Origin: JBJHCA01 sp050485785
GTDB taxonomy: Bacteria; Bacteroidota; Bacteroidia; Chitinophagales; Saprospiraceae
DNA: 21,187 nt
NCBI GenBank assembly: GCA_050485785.1
Contig: JBJHCA010000060.1
Location: forward strand, 1-21,187
Direction: 5' to 3'
The notes under the pieces were generated by a model. That model had not been told where the DNA came from and made no database searches. It saw nothing but the letters and a program-made list of their open reading frames with translations. Made by a program: the position numbers and the translations under genes. This document shows, piece after piece, positions 16,244-21,187 of the stretch (position 1 is the first letter of the stretch; each line of letters opens with the position of its first letter).

Positions 16244-17741
16244 ACACTACTCGGTTTATTCCGCGTACCTCATTGATGATCCGGTTTGAAACCCTGGCCA
16301 GAAAATCATAGGGAAGCCGGCTCCATTCGGCCGTCATTCCGTCAACCGAAGTTACCGCCCTCAAGGCTACGGCTTGTTCATAAGTTCTTTCATCGCCCAT
16401 AACGCCTACTGACTGTATAGGCAGGAGTATAACGCCGGCCTGCCACACTTTGTCATACAGCCCTTCGCTTTTTAATGCCCCGATAAAAATATGATCGGCC
16501 AGCTGCAGCAGCCTCACTTTCTCAGGTGTTATCTCGCCCAGAATCCTTATGCCCAGGCCGGGGCCGGGAAATGGGTGTCTGCCCAGTATTTCTTCAGGAA
16601 TGCCCAGCTCACGGCCTACGGCCCGAACTTCGTCTTTAAACAGCATGCGAAGCGGCTCTACGATCTTCAGTTGCAGTATATCGGGCAGCCCGCCTACATT
16701 GTGATGTGACTTGATGGTGACCGAAGGTCCGTGCACCGATACCGATTCAATCACATCCGGATAAATAGTACCTTGCCCCAGCCACTGTACTTCGGGCAAT
16801 TGCTCAGCGGCACGTTCAAACACCTCGATGAAAGTACGGCCAATGGCCTTTCTTTTAGCTTCAGGTTCGCTGAGCCCTTCCAGAGCAGTATAAAACTCGC
16901 TGCTGCTGTCAACACCTTGCAGATTGAGTCCTAACTTTTTGTAAATGGCCATTACTTCATCAAACTCATGATACCGCAACAGGCCGTTATCCAGAAAAAT
17001 CCCGTGAAGCCGGTCGCCTATTGCCCGGTGTATTAATGTTGCGGCAACACTGCTGTCAACCCCACCCGACAAGGCCATCAACACATGTTCGTCGCCCAGC
17101 TCGGTACGCAGCCTATCCACCGTTTCCTCCACAAAGGAAGCAGGAGTCCAATCCGGTGTGCATCCTGCTATGTGGATCACAAAATTCTCAATCATCTGCC
17201 TGCCGTGGTCGGTATGGGTAACTTCAGGGTGATACTGAACACCGTAAACCGCATGGGCGGTTTTACCCGGCACAGCCCTGAAAGCAGCCACATCGATATC
17301 TTCGGTTCGTGCTATAACCTCAAACATGTCGGGGAGTTCCAGAATGGTATCCCCATGCGACATCCACACTTGACTTTGGGCAGGAAGGTTTTGCAAAAAA
17401 GGATCGGAGTGATGGGTGGGAAACATTGTGGCTTTACCGTACTCTCTGCGTTGAGAGCGTTCAACCCTTCCACCAAAGTTTCGGGCCAGAAACTGTGCTC
17501 CGTAACAAACTGCCAGTACAGGGTATTTTTCGAGTATGGCCTTCCACAGCGGTTCGGGAGCCCCTTCCTCCAGCACCGAACAAGGGCTGCCTGAAAAGAT
17601 TACACCCTGTACCCCGGAATGCTCAAACGGAAACGAATGGTAGGGATGAATTTCACAAAACACGTTGAGTTCGCGTACCCGGCGGGCTATCAACTGAGTA
17701 TACTGCGACCCGAAATCGAGAATAATAATGGTTGAATGCAT
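16200..17741 (-). CDS. guaA: GMP synthase (glutamine-hydrolysing)
   Basis: A 513-residue cytoplasmic enzyme that converts XMP to GMP using ATP and glutamine, the last step of GMP synthesis. Residues 1-190 are a class I glutamine amidotransferase with LDFGSQYTQLIARR at the start, catalytic Cys79 in LAVCYGAQF, and His171/Glu173 in GVQYHPE. Residues from about 200 form the ATP pyrophosphatase domain with the P-loop SGGVDSS (225-231) and FLDNGLLR. The C-terminal dimerisation domain ends in RVVYDISTKPPATIEWE, the normal terminus. I chose the ATG at 17741: it begins the standard MHSTIIILDFGSQ, and a TATCTTTG promoter box lies just upstream. An ATG at 17774 would add 11 unrelated residues. It is the first gene of the operon with the lipoprotein and the dehydrogenase. 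Confidence 0.98.
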   Translation of the reverse strand: MHSTIIILDFGSQYTQLIARRVRELNVFCEIHPYHSFPFEHSGVQGVIFSGSPCSVLEEGAPEPLWKAILEKYPVLAVCYGAQFLARNFGGRVERSQRREYGKATMFPTHHSDPFLQNLPAQSQVWMSHGDTILELPDMFEVIARTEDIDVAAFRAVPGKTAHAVYGVQYHPEVTHTDHGRQMIENFVIHIAGCTPDWTPASFVEETVDRLRTELGDEHVLMALSGGVDSSVAATLIHRAIGDRLHGIFLDNGLLRYHEFDEVMAIYKKLGLNLQGVDSSSEFYTALEGLSEPEAKRKAIGRTFIEVFERAAEQLPEVQWLGQGTIYPDVIESVSVHGPSVTIKSHHNVGGLPDILQLKIVEPLRMLFKDEVRAVGRELGIPEEILGRHPFPGPGLGIRILGEITPEKVRLLQLADHIFIGALKSEGLYDKVWQAGVILLPIQSVGVMGDERTYEQAVALRAVTSVDGMTAEWSRLPYDFLARVSNRIINEVRGINRVVYDISTKPPATIEWE

Positions 17742-17748
17742 AACGGCG

Positions 17749-17756
17749 CAAAGATA
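17749..17756 (-). promoter_or_regulatory. Candidate -7 promoter box TATCTTTG for guaA
   Basis: The - strand reads TATCTTTG, a full match to TAnnTTTG, ending seven bases before the guaA ATG at 17741. Transcription would start nearly at the ATG, giving a very short or leaderless mRNA. No -33 TTG is evident. It also argues against the longer start at 17774, which lies upstream of the box. Confidence 0.4.
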
Positions 17757-17793
17757 AAAAACCCCTGCCCGCATTTTGCTTATTTTTGATTTG

Positions 17794-18480
17794 CTATAAC
17801 TTCACTTGTACTCCTGCATGCATCCCGGCCAGTCCTCTGAACCTGTTCATGTGCTGGTAAAAGAGGGTTGAATACAATGAAAAGCGTTCCGTTAACTTGT
17901 ATTCCAACACTGTTTCGAACATAACATTGATAGAAGTAAAGTTAAAATAATAAGGCTCTAAATAAACCAGCTCTACCGGGGGAAAAAACAAGGGATTATG
18001 CGCAGTTCCTTCATGCGTTTCAACGATAAAATGTTTGTTGACCCTCGCTGCATAAATTCCTATTCCTGAATGCAAAGTAATTGAGTTATTGTTATACCAC
18101 CTTAACAGAATTATACAAGAGCCGGAAAATTGACTGGAATTCGAAGTTTTAGTTAGCAAGTAGGCATATGGCTTATCTTTTGCGTTGTTTGGGGATTGTG
18201 ATCCAAAAGGGTCAGTATATCCAGGACTGTAATACCAATATCCTTCGTTTGAATTGATATCCACATTCCTGTTCCCAACAGCTTTTCCTACCTGAACAGA
18301 TAACCTAATCATCCATGGAGAATCATCCTCCAGATGGTAGCCACCACCTATATGCCAACTAAACATCGGTAAGGAGCTGTGAAATGCATAACCAACTCCG
18401 GGGCCGGTATATATATACTGGCATGTTGCAAGCAAATTATGCATTAAAAAGATCATTACAAAACATAACCTTATTACCAT
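17794..18480 (-). CDS. Exported protein, probable outer-membrane beta-barrel, unknown family
   Basis: A 228-residue protein I do not recognise. The N-terminus MVIRLCFVMIFLMHNLLATC is a signal peptide, with cleavage probable near ATC-Q. The mature part is made of short strands rich in Tyr, Trp, Phe and Gly separated by polar turns (for example WHIGGGYHL, MIRLSVQVGKA, LHSGIGIYAARV, NVMFETVLEYKL, RFSLYSTLFYQH and a final HAGVQVKL). This pattern suits a small outer-membrane barrel. A long loop near residues 75-105 is rich in Asn, Ser and Pro. I chose the ATG at 18480 because an AGGA motif lies six bases upstream. A TTG at 18501, which overlaps the stop of the preceding gene, is an alternative. 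It follows another probable barrel gene and precedes guaA. It lies in the AT-rich stretch. No function is claimed. Confidence 0.68.
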   Translation of the reverse strand: MVIRLCFVMIFLMHNLLATCQYIYTGPGVGYAFHSSLPMFSWHIGGGYHLEDDSPWMIRLSVQVGKAVGNRNVDINSNEGYWYYSPGYTDPFGSQSPNNAKDKPYAYLLTKTSNSSQFSGSCIILLRWYNNNSITLHSGIGIYAARVNKHFIVETHEGTAHNPLFFPPVELVYLEPYYFNFTSINVMFETVLEYKLTERFSLYSTLFYQHMNRFRGLAGMHAGVQVKL

Positions 18481-18497
18481 TACTGATCCTGTTAATT

Positions 18498-19229
18498 TCA
18501 AAATCTGGTCGAAATTGCTATTCCAATGCTACCGTACGGTATATCAAAAGGATTGATCATGGCTTCAATCAAAGACCTTGAAGACAATCCATGCAGATAC
18601 ATATGAATACCCAGGGATGAATTCTCACTGAAGTGCCATCTGATTGTTGGTTGGAAATTAAAGCCAATCGGCCCAACTCGTCTCTCATAGTAGTTGATTA
18701 CATAAGCTCTTAACACAGGCGTATCGCTTCCAGGCTCATACCAATTGAATCCACTTTCTTCAGCGGTCATTACTACAGAGTGAAACTCAAGTCTAAGACT
18801 GTACTCAATACTTAATGAAAACAGATTTCTAAATATCCTTGGGGTGTTAAACTCAATTCCGATTTCAGGTTCGAAAACAAACTCCTGATCTCCGATCCAA
18901 TTTCTGGTGTTGGAGATCCCCAGCTCAAAATCATCATTACCTAGTTCAATAGGAGAAGCAGGCATATGTCCGGAAGTCTGTGCCCACAAAGGCATATCGG
19001 GCGGATAAGAATCAAAAAAAGGAAAGTTTACATCCTTATATACATACTTATAAACCAAAACACCTCCTGTTGCAGTAAGGTAATTATTGAGTACGTATTT
19101 ATACTTTGCTCCCACTCCAGGACCAGCTCCCTGACCAAGATATATGCCAATTTGAAGCTCGTGATTCATCTTCTCTTGCCCCATTAAGACATTTGGCAAA
19201 ATCAAAAATACAAATAGATATTTATACAT
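18498..19229 (-). CDS. Exported protein, probable outer-membrane beta-barrel, unknown family
   Basis: A 243-residue protein I do not recognise. It begins MYKYLFVFLILPNVLMGQ, a signal peptide with probable cleavage before or after the Gln. The mature protein has glycine-rich early strands (IGIYLGQGAGPGVGAKYKYV), a Pro- and aromatic-rich middle near residues 70-90, and later strands such as FEPEIGIEF, LFSLSIEYSLRLEFHSVVM, IGFNFQPTIRWHF, SLGIHMYLHGL and a final SIGIAISTRF. The terminal Phe and alternating pattern fit an outer-membrane barrel. Its early GPGVG echoes GPGVGYAF of the next gene, which hints at a shared family, though the similarity is slight. Its stop lies 17 bases before the ATG of the next gene (or overlaps a possible TTG start), so the two are probably cotranscribed. 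No Shine-Dalgarno motif is visible before its ATG. Confidence 0.68.
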   Translation of the reverse strand: MYKYLFVFLILPNVLMGQEKMNHELQIGIYLGQGAGPGVGAKYKYVLNNYLTATGGVLVYKYVYKDVNFPFFDSYPPDMPLWAQTSGHMPASPIELGNDDFELGISNTRNWIGDQEFVFEPEIGIEFNTPRIFRNLFSLSIEYSLRLEFHSVVMTAEESGFNWYEPGSDTPVLRAYVINYYERRVGPIGFNFQPTIRWHFSENSSLGIHMYLHGLSSRSLIEAMINPFDIPYGSIGIAISTRF

Positions 19230-19267
19230 GCAATCATGTAGTTTAAATACATATGTGGTTTACATGT

Positions 19268-19573
19268 TTACCGACTGCAACAATAGCAAAAATCTTCAGA
19301 ATTTCCAATCCAAAAATGGAAGTAGCTAGAAGTACTGTGTTTTCGTGAATCAATGCCATTGAAAACATTACTATTAAAAGGTGCACAATAATAAACCAAT
19401 TCCTCATCCAGACCTTGATCTTTTATTGTGTACTTAATCGTAGTTGATGCTGTAATACTCCCCAATGTTTCTTGTCCTCCAACAATAAAATTTATTGGAA
19501 AATTATTGAATCCGAGAGTTACGGATACTTCAGTTCCACTGAAAGGATGAACCCCAATCAACTTGTATTTCAT
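19268..19573 (-). CDS. Small hypothetical protein
   Basis: A 101-residue reading frame of unknown function, without signal peptide or membrane helix. The first half alternates hydrophobic and polar residues (VSVTLGFNNFPINFIVGG, then SITASTTIKYTI) and may form beta strands. The end is rich in aromatic residues, Ser and Cys (FCYCCSR). I chose the ATG at 19573, with a GGGGA motif nearby upstream and two TAnnTTTG boxes further up. A TTG at 19597 adds eight residues. It lies 38 bases before the upstream end of the barrel gene at 19229, on the same strand. It could be a real small gene of the AT-rich cassette or a chance frame; codon content by eye does not settle it. Confidence 0.45.
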   Translation of the reverse strand: MKYKLIGVHPFSGTEVSVTLGFNNFPINFIVGGQETLGSITASTTIKYTIKDQGLDEELVYYCAPFNSNVFNGIDSRKHSTSSYFHFWIGNSEDFCYCCSR

Positions 19574-19604
19574 CACATCCCCATGACCTAGTTCCAATCT
19601 ATTC

Positions 19605-19620
19605 CAAAATTACAAATTTA
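19605..19620 (-). promoter_or_regulatory. Two adjacent TAnnTTTG boxes upstream of the small hypothetical gene
   Basis: The - strand carries TAAATTTG (19613-19620) directly followed by TAATTTTG (19605-19612), both matching the Bacteroidota -7 consensus. They lie about 32-40 bases before the ATG at 19573, a fitting distance for a promoter of the 19573-17794 gene set. AT-rich sequence makes chance matches more likely, and no -33 TTG is clear. Confidence 0.3.
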
Positions 19621-19653
19621 TTTTCGTAATCCTGTCCGTTTTATCAGGGGGGC

Positions 19654-19917
19654 TTAACAGTAAGTCAATAATTCTGCGAAAGTTTGATTATTATAGATAA
19701 CTTCGTCCTTAGCCATTTTCCAAAATACCACATATCCGCCAAAATAGTCATTTCTTGCTTCCTCCAATAAGTAATCCCTTATTTCAGAAACAACCTGAGC
19801 CCTTGCTAAAGCTTTCGCAAATACTACCTCCGGATGCTCTGTGTGCATTAATGAAAAGCTGACAGGCCATTCACTCTGCCATGTTTCCTTTTTGCAACCA
19901 TACGTTCCACAAAGCAT
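19654..19917 (-). CDS. Small probable lipoprotein, apparently frameshifted within its signal peptide
   Basis: The intact frame from ATG 19917 encodes 87 residues: MLCGTYGCKKETW, then a helical middle (HPEVVFAKALARAQVVSEIRD... to about residue 53) and a mixed end with FGGYVVFWKMAKDE. I do not recognise it. The better-looking start is an ATG at 19949 with a perfect AGGAGG five bases upstream, but it is out of frame by one base. If the six-T run (six A on the + strand, 19928-19933) had one more base, the product would begin MGFFSVFFITGMLCGTYGC and give a convincing lipoprotein signal peptide of a 98-residue protein. Either the sequence has a homopolymer error, the gene is broken, or the run switches length. 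Read as it stands, translation from 19949 ends after 33 codons. Confidence 0.5.
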   Translation of the reverse strand: MLCGTYGCKKETWQSEWPVSFSLMHTEHPEVVFAKALARAQVVSEIRDYLLEEARNDYFGGYVVFWKMAKDEVIYNNQTFAELLTYC

Positions 19918-19927
19918 ACCTGTAATG

Positions 19928-19933
19928 AAAAAA
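19928..19933 (-). other. Homopolymer (six T on the - strand) at the likely frameshift
   Basis: Six consecutive A on the + strand (T on the coding strand) sit between the well-placed ATG at 19949 and the frame starting at 19917. Adding a single base here, or removing two, joins the two frames into one signal-peptide-bearing protein. Homopolymers are common sites of sequencing error and of slipped-strand variation. Confidence 0.5.
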
Positions 19934-19954
19934 CCGAGAAGAATCCCATTGTAA

Positions 19955-19960
19955 CCTCCT
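19955..19960 (-). promoter_or_regulatory. Strong Shine-Dalgarno AGGAGG
   Basis: The - strand reads AGGAGG, separated by TTACA from the ATG at 19949. It is a perfect ribosome-binding motif at optimal spacing. The housekeeping genes in this window start without such a motif, so it marks 19949 as the intended start and sets this gene apart from them. Confidence 0.6.
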
Positions 19961-20024
19961 AAAAATCTTGTAATTCTAGGGAGAGAGAGCTGTCATGATA
20001 ATTTAATTTCAATGAACAATAAAG

Positions 20025-20032
20025 CAAATCTA
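20025..20032 (-). promoter_or_regulatory. Candidate -7 promoter box TAGATTTG for the small lipoprotein gene
   Basis: The - strand reads TAGATTTG, a match to TAnnTTTG, about 75 bases before the ATG at 19949. The divergent region 19950-20110 holds this box, the Shine-Dalgarno motif and the start of the + strand 2H gene, and nothing else I can identify. Confidence 0.3.
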
Positions 20033-20110
20033 TAGTTGCCAATCCAAAAACCAGAACTAGTTTGGATCTGTGATGATTCTTGCCATGTTTTATAATTTTC
20101 GAACTTTGTA

Positions 20111-20710
20111 ATGGGATACATGTATACCCCCACACCCCTATACTACCTCGCCATTCTTCCCGGGCCACCGGTAGCAGGGCAATTACAGCAAATCCGCCTC
20201 CAGCTGGGCAATCGATTCAGTTTAAAGCGGGCCCTCCGCTCACCGCCGCATATCACGCTGATTCCGCCTTTTCGGCTCGATGACACTTCTATGCCAGACC
20301 TCGTTTATCGCATCTGCAAAGTGTGTAGCACGCAGCAGGATTTCATCGTATATCTTCATGGCATGTCATTTTTCAGCAATCGCGTGCTCTTTGCCAATCC
20401 GGTATCCACTGAGCCGCTGCTGAGGCTTCAGAGTGCCCTTCAGAGTGCACTGGCCTTGCCCGGTGATACTTCCGGCAGGCCCTATCTCCCACATCTTACG
20501 CTGTTACTCAATGACCGCGGCCATACCTTGCCACCCGGGCAGGTGAAGGAAGCCATACAAAATATCGAAATTCACTGTACTTTCCAGATCCGGTCAGTTT
20601 ATCTGCTCAGACTGTCACAAAAGCGGTGGCAGGCCTGTCTGGCGTTTCATCTTTCCCCTTCAAAGGATATAGCTCATGATGAGCAAGATCAGCAATTTTT
20701 CGCCATTTGA
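20111..20710 (+). CDS. 2H phosphoesterase / 2'-5' RNA ligase (LigT-like) family protein
   Basis: A 199-residue cytoplasmic protein with the two HxT motifs that define the 2H superfamily: PPHITLIPPF (His47, Thr49) and LPHLTLLLND (His128, Thr130), about 80 residues apart. The N-terminal YYLAILPGPPVAGQLQQI matches the first strand and helix of LigT/YjcG-like proteins. Members act on 2'-5' or cyclic phosphodiester bonds in RNA or small nucleotides; the actual substrate here is unknown. The start could be 20111 or the ATG three codons later at 20120. It stands alone, divergent from the AT-rich cassette, and its base composition returns to the GC-rich level of the housekeeping genes. It converges with the gene at the right edge across 91 bases. 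Confidence 0.82.
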   Translation: MGYMYTPTPLYYLAILPGPPVAGQLQQIRLQLGNRFSLKRALRSPPHITLIPPFRLDDTSMPDLVYRICKVCSTQQDFIVYLHGMSFFSNRVLFANPVSTEPLLRLQSALQSALALPGDTSGRPYLPHLTLLLNDRGHTLPPGQVKEAIQNIEIHCTFQIRSVYLLRLSQKRWQACLAFHLSPSKDIAHDEQDQQFFAI

Positions 20711-20801
20711 CAGATGGGACCTGTTTTTGATGGGTCACTTTTTGTTGGGGCCGCTTTGCGTCCCTGTGGCTTTTGTTCTTTCCGCCGGAAGCAGGGCGGC
20801 A

Positions 20802-21187
20802 CTACCGCATAATGGTTACACTGCCCGAGTAGTGGCGTATTCTGCCGTTCACAAACCGAATGGTAATGTGGTACACATACACGCCGGGGTCTGCAGGCCG
20901 GCCGTTGAGCAGGCCGGGCCAGCCATACTGCGGATCGTTGGGCGGCACGTTTCTTTGTGCCCACATCAGGCTGCCCCAGCGATCGTAGATCTCCATGTTT
21001 TCCACACGGGCTACATCGTATCCGGCCAGCACAGTAAATACTTCGTTAGCTCCGCCGCTTCCCGGATGGAAAATATTGGGGATGAACACGTTTTGCGGCT
21101 CGGTCACTTCCAGTAAAAAGCTGCCTTCGGCCGTGCAACCTGCCGTATCCGTCAGGATCAGGGTGTACAGTGTGGTCTCATGGGGGG
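20802..21187 (-). CDS. C-terminal end of a T9SS-secreted surface protein (gliding-motility-associated C-terminal domain)
   Basis: The frame is open to the right edge, so only the last 128 residues are seen. The final about 95 residues match the gliding-motility-associated C-terminal domain (CHU_C type): VFIPNIFHPGSGGANEVFTV, then IYDRWGSLMW, a YGWPGLLNGRPADPGVYVYHI segment and a terminal GSVTIMR. Such domains direct large proteins through the type IX secretion system to the cell surface. Upstream of it, TLYTLILTDTAGCTAEGSF resembles the end of a PKD/SprB-like repeat, in which TVTDxxGC is typical, so the missing part is probably a long repetitive adhesin or enzyme. The GTG at 21107 is internal and not the start. 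The family call is secure; the size and function depend on sequence outside the window. Confidence 0.9.
   Translation of the reverse strand, partial: PHETTLYTLILTDTAGCTAEGSFLLEVTEPQNVFIPNIFHPGSGGANEVFTVLAGYDVARVENMEIYDRWGSLMWAQRNVPPNDPQYGWPGLLNGRPADPGVYVYHITIRFVNGRIRHYSGSVTIMR

Noticed and set aside
19257..19272. Near-palindrome GGTTTACATGTTTACC between two cassette genes
   Set aside because: Only six of eight pairs match, it overlaps the stop of the small gene and no second copy was found, so an operator call is not supported.
17760..20110. Search for direct repeats or attachment sites flanking the AT-rich cassette
   Set aside because: I compared the two edges by eye and saw no matching repeat, tRNA or integrase, so no mobile element is annotated.
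19959..20168. 69-codon open frame on the - strand between the cassette and the 2H gene
   Set aside because: It overlaps the 2H gene start and ends inside the Shine-Dalgarno motif of the next gene. It has no signal peptide or domain, so I treat it as chance.

Overview
The window comes from a member of the Bacteroidota, probably a free-living one with a type IX secretion system (T9SS). The evidence is a PorP/SprF-family protein at 10432-11481, a gliding-motility-type C-terminal domain at the right edge, Bacteroidota-style lipoproteins, A-rich starts with almost no Shine-Dalgarno motifs, and several boxes matching the Bacteroidota -7 consensus TAnnTTTG. A GHMP kinase that looks like mevalonate kinase suggests the mevalonate route to isoprenoids. 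I cannot name a genus.

Layout. 1-1880 (-) is the N-terminal part of a secreted FG-GAP/VCBS repeat protein that runs off the left edge. It is divergent from an NhaC-family Na+/H+ antiporter (1955-4096, +) with an unusual exported N-terminal domain. Next is a small acidic lipoprotein (4138-4665, -), divergent from an orphan oligopeptide-type solute-binding lipoprotein whose stop overlaps the start of rnhB (4745-7137, +). lpxD (7134-8075, -) meets rnhB tail to tail and is divergent from gcvT (8212-9315, +). gcvT converges on the GHMP kinase (9319-10260, -), which is divergent from the PorP/SprF protein. After it comes a two-gene + strand set: an AhpC/TSA-like redox protein and a VWA-domain protein (11609-13285). 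On the - strand, guaA, a periplasmic-binding-fold lipoprotein and an aldehyde dehydrogenase form a tight operon (17741 down to 13434).

From about 17790 to 20100 the DNA is visibly more AT-rich. It carries four small - strand genes of unknown function: two probable outer-membrane beta-barrel proteins and two short proteins. One of the short ones appears to have a one-base frameshift in a homopolymer inside its signal peptide. Several of these genes have recognisable Shine-Dalgarno motifs, unlike their neighbours. GC-rich sequence resumes with a 2H phosphoesterase (20111-20710, +). The window ends in the C-terminus of a T9SS cargo protein (20802 to beyond 21187, -).

Most of the window is housekeeping: GMP synthesis, glycine cleavage, lipid A, RNA/DNA hybrid repair and isoprenoids, mixed with surface proteins. 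I found no CRISPR array, tRNA, rRNA, insertion sequence or recognisable defence system, and no gene-free stretch over 300 bases. The parts least explained by known families are the AT-rich orphan cassette, the frameshifted small gene, the redox/VWA pair and the extra domain on the antiporter.
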